The notes under the pieces: model-generated | Seen by the model: only the letters and a program-made list of their open reading frames with translations | Database searches by the model: none | Told to the model about the DNA's origin: nothing | Position numbers and translations under genes: made by a program | In this document: positions 1 through 13,372 of the stretch, piece after piece | Numbering within the stretch: the stretch's first letter is position 1 | Layout: every line of letters starts with the position of its first letter | Assembly: GCF_905475395.1 (NCBI RefSeq) | Contig: NC_058342.1 | Location: forward strand, 37,651,640 to 37,715,639 | Length of the DNA stretch: 64,000 nucleotides | DNA from: Chrysoperla carnea | Lineage: Eukaryota > Arthropoda > Insecta > Neuroptera > Chrysopidae | Reading direction: 5' to 3'

Positions 1-47
1 GACCTATTATTTTGCTTTATTAACTTGTAAATTTGATTCTCTTACAG

Positions 48-3000
48 ATACGAACAAGAAAGTAAAATTCAATTCGTTGTAGACGCTGTATATGCGTTCG
101 CTTTGGCTCTGCACAATTTACAACAAGATTTGTGTCAAGATCAAGTTGGTCTATGTCCTGAAATGGCTGCGTATGATGGTGGTGACTTTTATCGTAATTA
201 TCTACTGAACGTTTCATTTATAGGTAACTAAATTTCAATTAAAATCTGTTCATCTTCAATTATTCTAGTCATAATTCATTTATTCAATTATTCTATCAAT
301 TATTCAACTATTCTAGTAAGTAGACTAAATCGTCTATCATCTATATCATCTTCTTATAATAAATACTTTACTTTATTAAATTAGTCTGGTTAAATGGTCT
401 TAAAAGTACGGGTGACAACTCGTTGGATTCATAATGATGCCTAAAGGAATGTGCCAGACGCATTTTGCAGCACATCAATAAAAACCCCCACTAATGGAAG
501 TCTACGTCCATTATTTATCATGGAAAATTATGTTGTATATAACGTTTGCAAATTTTTATGTGCTAAAACATGCTTCTGGCACATTTTTCTAGGCAACATT
601 CCGAATAAAACGAGCTATAATCTGTATTTTTACGAGCATTATTTCTGTACTTCACCAAATTGATCTGCTAACCAGACTATATTCTAAACTATAGTATATT
701 ATATAATCAACTATCAATTCTAATTATATAACTAATTCTATTCATTTATTTCACTTATAATAATTATTATTATAGATTTGGCTGGAAGTGAGGTTAAATT
801 TGATCGGCAAGGAGATGGATTGGCGCGATATGATATTTTAAATTACCAAAAATTAGCTAATAATGCATCTGGATATCATTATCGGGTGGGTACTTACTTA
901 ATGAATTAAATTTAATTAAATGAGTGTCTTAAACTACTGCACATCCCCATCAAATCATAAATACAGTGTGTTCATTTCAAAAGTATCCACCCTTACTAAC
1001 TATTGAATATTGTTTTGAGTGAAAACACGTTCATTTAGATATTGAGGGAGGATGACCCCTTCGCCCCTAGCCACCCCAACTTTATTTTAAAATTTTCATA
1101 TGTCGGTCAATTTTGAAGCTAATTTTAATTGAATTTCTTTTTTTCATTTGACACATGGTTTATTTGTAATTTATAAAAAACTGATTCAAACCCATCCCCC
1201 CTAACTACCCCCCAAAAATGGGGGTTAGGTCACTCCTGAAACATCGACTCTTTTCTACGAAGTTTTTACAACCTAATAAACAACTACTAAATAAACTTTC
1301 AAAGATGCATAAATTTTTTCTTTTTTACCATGATATTCTATTTAATTTTGTTGTACTAGAGTTGTATTCTATTGTACTGTGTTCTGTTATGTTATTTGTA
1401 TATTGTGTGTTAATGTTAATCAAGTATAACCTAACTTATTCGTTTTCGTATTCGCATCCGCGTCCGTATCCGTATCCGTCTCCGTATTATTATCTACTAC
1501 ATAACTGCACTATCTCCTATATACTTCTCTTACCATTATTATTATTATTTCTATTATTGTTATTATTATAAATATTATTATTATTATTATTATTTTAAAA
1601 GTTAAATTATTTTTATTATTTAAGATGGAAAAACTAACGTATTCATGTCTGTCAAAGGGGGGGGGGGGATATCGGATACATTTGGCAGCAACTTACTTAT
1701 AAATTTTAGTTTTGTGGTACGCTATTTTGCTGGTTTAGTGTAATTTGTTTCTTGTAAATGGGTTTTTTTTTCTCTTACGATACTGTTTGCTTATCTGTGC
1801 ATTAGTAATTCTTTATTAAAGAATTCAATATTATATCTTTATGCATTAATTGTAATATTAGTTTAAAAAAGACATACTTCTGATTTAGTAGTCAACCCAA
1901 TATGTGCGTAAATTACCTTCATTTGAAGCATAACAACAGGTAACATATCGTCAAATTTGGGGGTCGTTTTAAATTGTTGCATATTTTTTGGTTTAATCTC
2001 CCAAACAGCAAACAAATTACAGCGTGCGATGAAGAACATAGTTTCAACAATATTTAATTTTTAATTTTTTTATCACTTAATAAACAATAATATAGATGAG
2101 ACACATAGATATAATGTCATAGTTATACATATAATGAATAAATTAAACGAACAATAAGTACTGTATTGAATTATTATTATGATAATTGATTTATTTAAAT
2201 CTGTATAAAATATTACAAAGCACAAACAATATAGATATAGATATAGTACAGGTAATATTATCACTAATTAATTATATAAGGTGTTCTATTATAGAAAATA
2301 TTCATATACTTTTTATATATTTATTTATTGATTGTTTACACCGTTATCACATAGTAAAAAAATATAAATACTGTTTAAAAATAGTGTAATTAAGTGTAAG
2401 CAAATATTTAAAATAGTGAATAATTTTGAGATATTTAAACGCATTCCTTTCGGGGCTCTCTGTTCACGACGTATTAATATATGATCTGTCAATTGGTGAC
2501 AGTTCAATGTACTTTTTACTACAGGTGTAATACCCACGTATGTAGTAATTAAAGTATATATCCATGGTAGTACCATACAAAATATGAGTAATTAATACCA
2601 TACAGTATGTCAACAAGTCTGACAAGTCCCATACTATTAACTTCACTTTTCTATTCGTGAAGTGAGAGTTCTTCACCTGATAAAAAACTGTAGTCCAATC
2701 TCCTATTATAGGAACACCTTATATAATTATAAGTTACTAACCACTATACTAATGATTGATTAATTATACAATTGTATTAAACATTTATTGGGAACATTGT
2801 ATAATTTATCTATATTTGTTAATTATTTTATAAGTATTATTAGTTATTAATTTATTATAATTATTATAAATTTATTGTTACTTATAAATAGATATTTATT
2901 ATTAGTTTATTCATTTACATTTAATTTTATTTTATTTGAATCAATTGTGGATGTAGTTATTTTTTTATTTCACTTAATTTTTAACCTACGAATTAAAAAA

Positions 3001-6000
3001 AAAGGGTATTATAAGTTTTACCGCTATGTGTGTGCCTCTCTGTCTGTCTGTCTGTGGCATCGTAGCGCCTAAACGAATGAATCAATTTTTAGTTTTTTGG
3101 TTTTGTTTGAAAAGCAATTTAATGGAGAGCATTCTTAGGTTCTTAGGTTCTTATGGAGAGTATTTGTCGGGCGTACCCGATAAATTTTGTAAATTTAACT
3201 TGTTTAATTATTGTTTTATGACTGGTCTGGTCTGCTCTAATCAAATATAATTGGATCACAACACAACACAACAGATGGTTGGTAAATGGTTAATAAATTC
3301 ATTAAAATTAAATCTGAATGAATTAATTTGGAACAATGCTACCAACACGCCACCACCTTCAGATTGTTCGTTACCTTGTGAAAAGGGGATGATTAAACGT
3401 CAACAGGTTTGTCAACAGAATTTATTGATAAATAAATAAAAAAGTGTAAATTAATAAATTAATTAATATATATGTTGATTGTTGATGTTCATAATGGTTT
3501 ACTGTATGTTACACACTGTACTTTACACTTTACAGGGTGATACATGTTGTTGGATATGTGATAAATGTGAAGATTATGAATACGTATACGACGAATTTAC
3601 ATGTCGAGACTGTGGACCCGGCTACTGGCCTTACCCTGACAAACTCAGTTGTTATGCTTTAGACTACCGTTGCATGCGTTGGGACAGTCCATTAGCAATT
3701 GTCCCAATGGTGATATCATGCTTGGGCATTCTATTAACATTAGTGGTCGTGGGTTTGTTTATCAAAAACAACGACACCCCATTAGTTCGCGCCTCCGGTC
3801 GTGAGTTAAGTTACATGTTGTTGCTCGGCATCATGCTTTGCTACTTAAACACGTTCGCTTTAATTGCACGTCCGTCGATATACACGTGCATTACTCAACG
3901 GTTCGGAGTCGGTGTTGGCTTCTCAATCATTTACGGTGCTTTATTAACCAAAACTAATCGTATCTCGCGAATATTTGACTCAGCATCGAAATCGGCTGCT
4001 CGTCCCAGTTATATCAGTCCTAAATCACAAATGGTGATTGCTACCAGTTTGATATTGGTACAGATTGTGATCACCCTAGTCTGGATGATTGTTGAACCAC
4101 CAGGTACCAGGTTCTACTATCCAGATCGTCGCCAGGTCATATTGAAGTGCAAGATACAGGATATGTCATTTTTATGTTCGCAACTGTACAACATGCTCTT
4201 GATCACAATATGTACGATTTATGCAGTCAAAACACGCAAAATACCTGAGAACTTTAATGAGTCTAAATTCATCGGATTCACCATGTATACCACTTGCATC
4301 ATATGGTTGGCCTTCATTCCAATTTATTTTGGTACTGGTAATTCATTTGAGGTAAGTTTTTACTTTACTAACTACTTATTACTAGGTCGGCCCATAAGGA
4401 ATTCCGCAGTGCGCTACTTACTACTAGAGAAATTTACTTTCTTTTTATTTATAGGCAATTTTATTACACACATGATTTACAAATTATATAATGCCAAAAT
4501 TAAATCTTAATATTACTTCTCTTGAACACGCTGTATTAACCCAAGATATACTGTCCAGGTTCATAATTCTAAAAAAAAAATAAGCAGAAAGAGTTATTCC
4601 TATATTCCTAATTTCTATTTTCTAAATTTTTAGTCTCTTTCTAAATCTTTGTCGGGTACAGACAATCAATTACGTGAAAATTAAGTTGATTGCTGACTTT
4701 CTAAGATTCTATTTGAAATTGCAAATCAATGAATTATTACAAAGATGATAGAATCGCATCGCCACTTTGGTTCGCCATTCGTTTACTTAAATCGTTTTCC
4801 AGTGGTGTACGTACATATAAATGCTTCTACAAATAAATTTAGTAAACATTAGGTGTAGGTGTAGACGGTAATTATAATATAGGTAGGTGCATATAATAGA
4901 ATAGTATATAATAGAATATAATAGAATAGGAATAGAATAGGAATATAATAGGAATATAATAGAATATAATAGAATATGAATAAAGATATAAATATTGGTA
5001 TTTAGATTTAGATTTATACAGGCTGATCTATTATTGATAGGAGAAAATTTCGTCCTGAGGCCTAATTCAGGAGTTGTGACTATGGAAAAAATATATAAAT
5101 GATTTGTGCATTCACAGACCAATCAAACTCATTAAACGTAACAGGTGTCACTTGACAACAAAATATTTTTGTTAGTATACCCAATTAAATCGATTTACAA
5201 TCAATTATTGTTTGATGATAGTCCCCTCTAAATTCTAAAATGGCATCTACTACATTTAATGAGTTTGATAGGTTTGTGAATCCATAAATCTTTCTATTTT
5301 CCCATAGCCACATCTCCCGAATTAGACCTCAGATCGAAATTTGGTTCATAGCTTTTCTATTTGTCTTGATAAGCTTAATTTACTGGTACAATTTTCTGCT
5401 ATCAATAATAGAACAGCGTGTATATCCATAACAATAAATAGTGAAATATCAAGTATGTCTATTATACATGTCTATGTTTATCATATTTGAATTCAATATA
5501 AAACCAAATTGATTTTAATATAATAATATGGTAAGTAGATATATGTATTAAATACATGTGAGTATGCGTTCATTTGAATGCTTTCAACTTCAAAATACTG
5601 ACTTGACTATTAACTGGCATATAGTATTGTCAAAAATTCATTAAATTTCAAATAGGAACATACCACATACCACGTTCCCCGTTCCCATTCATATAAATTC
5701 TATGAATAACAATATTCAGACTGATCTATGTAATGTGAGTGCATTGGTTACTGGTTACGGATCACTGATTGATGATTACTAGCTTATAGTCGCAAAAACG
5801 AAACACTATGTTCTTCTTAACTTTTCATCATTTTCCTACGAAATTTGTTCGTTTTCTTACGAAAGGAGTATCTACAGATTACGGTAGCCACGGAAGCGGA
5901 ATTCCGTACCAGTCGACCTAGTTAATTTTATAAATATTGTATTATAATTATTGATTTTAGACTCAAATCACAACATTATGTGTGTCAATCAGTTTGAGTG

Positions 6001-9000
6001 CAACGGTAGCGTTGGTGTGTTTGTACTCACCCAAAGTATACATAATCGTCTTTCATCCTGACAAGAATGTTCGAAAGTTAACAATGAACTCAGCTGCATA
6101 TCGTAAATCATGTGCTGGACCAAGTTCAACTGCTGGTACTACTGGTACATCATCAGCTAGAGGTAAGTGTAATTCTAAGTGCAAGTGTAAGTGTAAGTGT
6201 ATTTATTTCTTACACATATACAGAACACAGTACTATAGTACTATAGTACTACAGTGCTACGATCATTTCAAAAGATCCACCCTTAATAAATCTTGACCTG
6301 AAAACACGTCCATTTAGATATTGGCGGGGAAGTTCAAAAATGGTACCTAGAGAAGTTTAAGTTTCATACCTTCGTCCCTGGATACCCCAACTTTGAAATT
6401 TCAAATATCAACTCCTACCTTGTGATACCTTATTTGAAAGAGCATACAATTGTCTCTTCATCCATGATTTAAAAAAAATGAAATCGATTGATTGGTTTGT
6501 CTGATAGACTACCCAGAAGATGGAGTTTATCTTAAGAATCAATCGATCAATTTCATTTTTTTACCTTGGTTGAAGAGAAAATTGTGTGTCTTTTCAAATG
6601 AGGTATCACAAGAAAGTGGGTATCATTTGAAATTTGAAAGTCGAGGTGGGTTATTGTGAAGGAGCGTGTTTGCATTCAAAACAATAATCAAAGGGTGGAT
6701 ACTTTTCAAATAAACGCACTGTATAAAACTATTGGTATATTACTACCGTAACTGTAATAGTTACTGCATAATCTAATTAATCAATTAATTAATATTAAAT
6801 TTAATTAATTAATTAATTTTTATCTATTGGTATTGTACGGTTTTTTTTTTTTTTTTTGTACTTAGATTAGATTTACTATTCAATTAATTTGCTAATCTAT
6901 GATTAATATTATTATACTTTACTCATCTGTCTTATATAACATTTATTTAATTAATCTTTACTTAACACTTACACTTGCTCATTCAACACTTAAGAATATA
7001 ATATACTTTATTCATTAAGAGGACTTTTGCGTTTCTTTCAGCTTCACGTTTTTCAATTTTATCGATTTTGTTCTAGTTGTTCTTATTTTGCTCGTCTTGA
7101 GTTTCTTCAAGTAGTGATTGGTCAAAAAAACGAGTACTTTAATATTGTTTTAGATTTTTGTTTTAATGAATTACCCCTGGAGGCGGTAGTATATTGAAAT
7201 TCTGACTTCGGAATCGTGATCAGAGACCATTAAAGTTCCCGGGTGTACTTATTATAAATCTGATTATAGATAGTAATAATCATTTTTGTCGCTCCTTTCT
7301 GTGATTTGAAGCTGTGCATAGTTCTATTTTTTTCAGCTAGGTGGAATCCTAATTTGACGCTCAAAATTACATCTTAAAATAAATACAGCAACTCCACAAG
7401 AAATATAATCAGTATTAATTACTTTTTCATACTGATACTGACACTGACACTAAGCTACTGTACTACTCCTGACTGATCAATAATAATAATTATAATTCTA
7501 TTTTGATACTGATACTGATACAACACACACACATATCAATTGATTACAAGATTTATTTATTTATTTTTAGGTCAAAAAACTAAAATGACCCAAACTGATT
7601 TAAAGAAAGGTACTTACACCATTTTTAATTTAACTTTAACTGTCTTTAACTCCTAACTCTAACTGAACTTTCATTTGAACATTTCATTTATTAAGTTTTC
7701 AATTATTTTGCTCTGAACTTGTATTGAATTGTATTTATTTTTATTTATTTCTTTTTTATATTTATATTTTCATTTTGAATGTGATTTCTTTTTAATTCGT
7801 TTGATGTGTTTGTGTGTTGTTTAGTTTTCAGTTGGTCAGCTTGCTATGAAGTTGCTATGACTTATTTAACCATGATTCAAGGATCATAATTCATGTCAAG
7901 TCCATGTTTGATTTTGGTATGACTGAAGTAAAGTGATATATACACGGTGGGTCATTTTAATCTAAAATGGCTAATAGCTCATTTTGTAGTTAGCCAATTT
8001 AGATTAAAATGACCTATTCTGTATAATTAGGTATCTTGTTGGATAATTTGTTGCTTTTTCAAAATTGTTATCATTTATCATGATTATTATGCTAAGTTAT
8101 TGTTAGTCCTCATTCCCTAATCCTAGTTTGATCCTGAATCATAATTGTCGTTAATATTTGTTTTGTGTGTTTTCAACGGACTTTATAAATAGACTTAGAT
8201 AGCACGTAACCTAAGATTTGGATTGCAGAGTCGACTCTATACATGAAACGCACTAGTTTTAGCATTTACTAAGATATAGTCAAATTTACTAAGAACATAC
8301 ATAGCAAGTTTTATTATTAAATTTACTCTTACTTATCCTAAAATTAAATTTTAACTGAACATACAAGTTCATGTGAGCAGCTGACGTACAGTCCCCCCTT
8401 CACTATGCAGCTAACGGTTATTTTTCAAATATTAGTTATTCGAGATCTATCGAAAAAGATAACAACGAAAAAAAAAGATTGATCTAGGAAATTGAGGCAA
8501 ATTTATTTCAAAATATCGTAGAGTTCTCATTTATTATCTTTGATAATATTTATATTTCTATGTTGTTACTAATATTAATTAGATTGCTTACAAATAAATA
8601 ATAATATTAATTTTTCTTTTAAATATTTACATGAATAGGTGGTGACGGGGCAAGTGAAGTATTGGTGATGCAAAATATGACTGGATGTGGTACTGCTACT
8701 GCTACAAATATTAATATAAATACTAACACTAATGGTGGTAATGTAACAAATACAACTAGTAACATACAAACAATACGTACAACCACAACTGGTACAACTG
8801 GTACGACTGCAACTGTAATATGTGCTACGTGTTCAGCAGCGCAACTACAACTACAACTTCAACTACAATTACAAAGTGCATCTTCATCAATTACAACAAA
8901 TACTAACACTATTTCTATGGTTGCTGCTGTTAGTCCTAATTCCAATACCAATAGTAACAGTAACAGTAACAGCAACAATCAAAATAATAAAAGCTCAAAC

Positions 9001-9102
9001 AATAGTAATAGTAATTGCACATCAACAATTGACAATAATTCAAGAATTGATAATACAAATCATTCAGTTGAGTCTGATCCTGACATTGTTGCATTACTTT
9101 AA
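48..9102 (+). CDS. mGluR: Metabotropic glutamate receptor (DmGluRA-like), 3' part
   Basis: Class C GPCR for glutamate at the neuronal plasma membrane. The window begins inside the gene. Exons with consistent phase: 48-223, 776-885, 3275-3406, 3536-4351, 5961-6162, 7571-7609 (39-bp microexon) and 8639-9102, giving about 645 residues. The first two encode the end of the Venus-flytrap domain ([22 protein letters not shown]). The third and start of the fourth hold the Cys-rich domain ([23 protein letters not shown]). Exon four carries most of the 7TM core with family motifs [27 protein letters not shown] and [16 protein letters not shown]. Exon five holds TM7 and [15 protein letters not shown]. 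The last exon encodes a Thr/Asn/Gln/Ser-rich low-complexity tail ending DPDIVALL. The core resembles Drosophila mGluR closely, the tail does not. A possible poly-A signal is at 9737. Introns carry MITEs. Confidence 0.95.
964..1085 (+). mobile_element. Tc1/mariner-like MITE fragment (family A, left end)
   Basis: Starts TA-CAGTGTGTTCATTTCAAAAG and continues with GTATCCACCCTT and an AAAACACGTTCATTTAGATATTG block. All are shared with the left end of the complete element at 6252-6721. The right end is missing: the sequence runs into a family B element. It lies in the mGluR intron 886-3274. Confidence 0.6.
1066..1369 (-). mobile_element. Inverted-repeat element family B, copy 1 (right half)
   Basis: The right part (TTTCAAAGATGCATAAATT ... 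TACCATGATATTCTATTT ... TTGTACTAGAGTTGTA) is the reverse complement of the left end of copy 2 at 13052 and is also seen at 34405 and 42385-42995. It has no coding capacity. It lies in an mGluR intron beside the family A fragment. Confidence 0.6.
1856..1935 (+). repeat. Dispersed repeat family M, copy 1
   Basis: Contains AAAAAAGACATACTT followed by TTTAGTAGTCAACCCAATATG. The same block recurs at about 28576-28650 in an esterase intron. It is non-coding and of unknown class. The rest of this mGluR intron (2.0-3.27 kb) is AT-rich and I see nothing else in it. Confidence 0.6.
6252..6721. mobile_element. Complete Tc1/mariner-like MITE (family A)
   Basis: A 470-bp element in the mGluR intron 6163-7570. 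Left end CAGTGCTACGATCATTTCAA with AAGATCCACCC, right end GGGTGGATACTTTTCAAA with TAAACGCACTG. Both ends are flanked by TA. The interior is also imperfectly palindromic (ATGAAATCGATTGATTGG versus AATCGATCAATTTCAT). CAGT ends and TA flanks are typical of Tc1/mariner derivatives. There is no transposase ORF. Confidence 0.8.
7949..8015. repeat. Near-perfect hairpin in mGluR intron
   Basis: Arms of 26 nt (7949-7974 and 7990-8015) pair at 24 of 26 positions around a 15-nt loop; the core arm is GTCATTTTAATCTAAA. Imperfect pairing extends about 10 nt further out. The size would fit either a pre-miRNA-like hairpin or a minimal palindromic transposon relic. It sits inside the intron before the last mGluR coding exon. 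The sequence alone does not decide between these. Confidence 0.6.
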
Positions 9103-9147
9103 ACTACACTCCATTCACTTTAATTCATTTATAATTGTAATGAACTT

Positions 9148-9260
9148 GTAGGGGAAAGTGTCCTGTAATGATCCCCCAAAGCAAAAATGTAATCACTTAA
9201 AACAACGAAAGATCATTTTACCCTGATAGATCATTATAGCGCACTAGCACTTTTCCCTAC
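9148..9260. repeat. Short inverted-repeat element just after the mGluR stop
   Basis: Ends GTAGGGGAAAGTG and CACTTTTCCCTAC are reverse complements with one bulge, and internal TAATGATC / GATCATTATA blocks also pair. It begins 46 nt after the mGluR stop codon, so it probably lies in the 3' UTR if the transcript uses the later poly-A signal near 9737. Confidence 0.55.
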
Positions 9261-9477
9261 ATGTGACGTATAAGTGTAGCTATGGCCAAGTTAAGTTAAG
9301 CCTACACTTAATGACTTAATAGTTAATATTATTAATATCACACCTACTTACTTTTCTAGTTCTATTATTTACTTCTAAGTAATTCTACTTTAAGTACTTT
9401 ATTAGTATCTACACGGTAAGAAATTTGTTGTGGATATCACTATTTCAGTATCGGTGAAAACGCCATAACGTCGTTTT

Positions 9478-9598
9478 CTCTCGGAAAGTTTAATGAGACC
9501 AACGATTTTCATGACATTTGGTATACAGGGGATTTCGGGAGCGAAAAATCAATCTAGGCAGAGTTCATTTAAAATAAATAACCGACAAAGCTCGGTAC
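9478..9598 (-). repeat. Dispersed repeat family C, copy 1
   Basis: Carries ACAGGGGATTTCGGGAGCGA followed by AAAATCAATCTAG and ends near CAAAGCTCGGTA. Same element as 46254-46365 (same orientation) and 49348-49450 (opposite orientation). The class is unknown. Confidence 0.65.
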
Positions 9599-11046
9599 TA
9601 TTATTTAATATAGATACTATAAGTATCTGCCTTATACCATAACAGCATTGTAGTAAACGCGATACATTTCTTAGCGTGTATGTAATACTAAAACACCTAA
9701 TTATTAATTATTTACTTTTAACTTTTATTTACTTCAATAAACAAATAAACCAACTACCTTATTAGATATTTTGATTAGAGACTGGACTACCATACCAGGC
9801 TAGACTATCTACATCTAACATCACTACCATTTATACTACACTCAACTATCAATTAAATTTATAGTATTGAATTAGTGACTGATCAACTTTTTTAAACAAT
9901 TCAATCCATCGTGATCGATTTTAATAAAGTTTTGTTTGTTCTAAAGTTCATAAATTTATTTAAAAATAAAATTTATATTTGATCTCACTGTGTCTTTGAT
10001 CTCATTACGACTACGAGTGCCTGAGTTCTGAGCATGACGAGACGAGACGACAAGACGACACCTATATAATACTTCTATAGGTACTTTATTTATGCCTACT
10101 GCAGTCTAGAATTCTAGAATCTAAATTCTAGACCAAATATATATAATCTACACTACTTTTTAAGTGAAGCTTTCACTTCAAAAAAATAAAAAATAAAAAA
10201 CAAAAGCGAAAAGTCGCAATGTTAAAGCTGCTTGGGAAGGGTAAGTACAGAAAGCTTGGTAAGCGCCGAAAACGATTAACGAATAATGGCTAGTAGCAAT
10301 TAAAAATATGTAATAGATATAAATGGATAGATTTTTTAGCTTTATCGTTTCATCTACGGGCTACGTTACTTAGGTTAGGTTAGCTATTATAAAATTTACA
10401 AATAATTGCCAATTAGTTAGCTAATGAACTGTTTATTTACAATTGAAATGAATATATTAATAATAATATAAGATAAGAATAACATTATAGTAATTAAAAT
10501 GTATTACCTATCTACCTTAAACTACCTACTTACCTACCTACATAACTTAAAAGGTATAAAATACATAAATTAATTGATTTATTTGTGAGACTGAATATAA
10601 ATATAAATAATTAATTATCAATATGTACCTACCTACCTAACCTAAGTATAAATTTAAAAGATTTTATAAAATTTAAGTAAGTGCAAAGAAACAATTGATT
10701 AATACACTACCTACCTGTACCTACTTAATAATACTAATTAATACTGTTTACTAATGTGTAATTAGGTGGGTACTAAATAATTAATTAGATATCAATTGCC
10801 TATATCTAATTACACATCTATTACTTACAACCTGTTAATTAGGTATTACCTACCTATCTACCTACCTACCTAATTACTAGGTATGTAGTAAAGGAACAAA
10901 CAAACAATGCAATGAATTTAATAAATGAATTATCCAGATATTGATTGAATAAATGAAGTATGATCATCAGATCAGATTATAATCAGAATTGAAACTGAAC
11001 ATGTGATTCTGATCAGTTAGAACAGATTAATTAAACAGCACTCAAA

Positions 11047-11297
11047 ACCATAAACTAGTTAGCACTAAATACCTATTACTATTTAAAAAAATCAAAAAAT
11101 TGCTCCTGAAATACTCCTTCAGAATATACAATTGTTCCAGTTAAATAATTAATATTTAATTAGTTATTCATTTAAAAATATCTGACGTTTTTAAACATCA
11201 AAATAACTTGTCATTCAATCCCCACTAACGCCATCTTGATATTTTTTTAAATATTAAATATTCAAGTGTGTATATGTGGCGCTAACTAGTTTATGGT
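11047..11297. mobile_element. MITE family H, full-length copy
   Basis: A 251-bp element with terminal inverted repeats ACCATAAACTAGTTAG and CTAACTAGTTTATGGT, perfect over 16 bp. An internally deleted, inverted copy is at 30773-30889. Non-coding. Confidence 0.8.
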
Positions 11298-12109
11298 ACA
11301 CTGAAACCAAAGAAACATATAGCTAGTTTTTAATTTGAACTGATAACAAATTTTAGAAATAATTGTTTAAATTAAATTAAATAAATGAATTAAATAATTG
11401 ATAGCTATTAGCTACATAGATAATTACTTAAATAGACTTAATACGTAAGTAGTTATAATTAATAAATAATTATGATTAACGAATAAAAATGCTCAATTGA
11501 ATTGAAAGCAACAAGAAATTGAATTTTTTTTTTTAATTACCTATTAATTATTTATTATTATAAATAATAAAATTTTTATTATGAATTCTGAAGGGAATAT
11601 ATTTTAACATTAAAGCCCACAGAAAAGCCCATCATAAATGTTTAATAATTTAACGTTTGTGCATCGATGCATCCATTAGTCAATCAACAATCACCACTGT
11701 ATGTAAAGTGTAACTGTAAACTGTAACTGACTGACACTGTGTAATGTAATGTAATGTAATGTAATGTAAGTGTAAATGTGTAAAGTGTACTTAATATAAG
11801 TAAGTTTAAGTAAGCGTAAGTCACTAAGTTACTAACAAACTTAGTTAGCACTTAAATCTAAATAAAATTTACAACAAAATATTTCTAATATGTAATACGA
11901 ATCTACATTCAATCTACACTGCATCGAACAGTAATCACATTCCTTGTTTATTGTTGGGCAGCTAATAACTGTGTGTCATCGTTATCGTCATTGTACTGTG
12001 ACCGTGAGCTATGTTACATTCACACGTCAAAACTAAGGCTAGACAACATTTCAACAAAATTATATTAGGTATGGAATGGGACAATCTTACTAAGCACGGC
12101 TCTGTTTAC

Positions 12110-12235
12110 CGATTTTAATTGGAACTTTATTATTGGTCACTTTAAAGACGTCCTAAGCACGCTATAAAAATTTCAGCTTGATATCTTTTTTCGTTTTCGA
12201 GTTATCGTGTACAGACAGACAGACAGAGAAAAAAT
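12110..12235 (+). repeat. Dispersed repeat family L, copy 1
   Basis: Shares CGTCCTAAGCACGCTATAAA, AATTTCAGCTTGATATC and a following GACAGACAGACAGAG stretch with copies at 19165-19255 and 25625-25710, and in part in reverse at about 20585-20670. Non-coding. Confidence 0.65.
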
Positions 12236-13051
12236 GGACTATTTAGTTGACTTTAAGAACACCTATACCAAAATTTTGTTGGTAGGATCATTTTTAAGGG
12301 TTACAAACTTGGGACTATAGATGATATAACAATTATTTTAATGTGTCAAAAATTGTTACACTAACCTCTTTTATATGTGTATGATATACACCTTTTCATC
12401 ATGTCATAAGCACAAATGCATCGTTTATTTTTTCGGACTGGCAGTAATAAATTAGTCAAGGATAAAAGATATTTTTTATTCCTTTTATCACATTGGTTCC
12501 GAAACAAAAGTGAAACATTTCCGTTAAAATTATATATCTATGAAAGATATATCTATCTAACACCTAAGGTTCTTTTTTCTATCGCTAGATAGAGCCTTTC
12601 TTAGCATTAAAATACCTACCTCAAGTGCATAACCTTACTCCCTTAAGCAAATAAATCAATTATAAAAATATTTTAATAAAACTTGAATAACATAACTCAA
12701 AATTATAGACAAAGTCAAAAATGGTATCCAGTATTGAGGTTAGGTGTTAAAGAATTGAAGGGACACCAGTACATATTATGTTTATGTTGAGTTGGATTGA
12801 GTTGAGTTGTAATGCAATGTAATGTAATGTAATGTAGGTACAAAAGGGCCATGTCATTGTGTCTTATAGCACACTTATTTAAACTTATCCTCATTAACAT
12901 TAACATTTTACATTAACATTTTACATTAACATTAACATTAACATTAACTTATCTAATTTAAATCTAATTCTAGTCGTTTGTTATTAGACTGTGTGTGGTA
13001 ATAGAGACTCTATCTGTAAGTAGGTACTTTTCAATTCAATTCAATTCAATG

Positions 13052-13372
13052 GAATACAACTCTAGTACAACAAAATTAAATAGAATATCTTGATAATAAG
13101 GACAAAATTAATGCATCTTTGAAATTTTATTTATTAATTGTTCATTAAGTTGGGATGGTTTTAATCAGTTTTTTTTAAATTACAAAAAAACCTATGCATA
13201 AGAGCTCTAGCTGATGTATTTGATCACATTTTCGACTTTCCAGCTTCAAAATTGACCGAGATATGAAAATTTTAAAATAGAATTTTTACAATCTAAAAGC
13301 ACGTAATAAATAAAATTTCAAAGATGCATTAATTTTTTCCTTTTAGGTATTTAGTTGAATTGTACTACTCTA
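13052..13372. mobile_element. Inverted-repeat element family B, copy 2
   Basis: About 320 bp. The left end GAATACAACTCTAGTACAAC ... AATTAATGCATCTTTGAAAT is mirrored at the right by ATTTCAAAGATGCATTAATT ... TTGAATTGTACTACTC. The best-preserved short form of the family; no ORF. Confidence 0.75.

Noticed and set aside
8822-9151. 109-codon + strand ORF overlapping the last mGluR exon
   Set aside because: Out-of-frame shadow of the low-complexity Thr/Asn/Gln exon.
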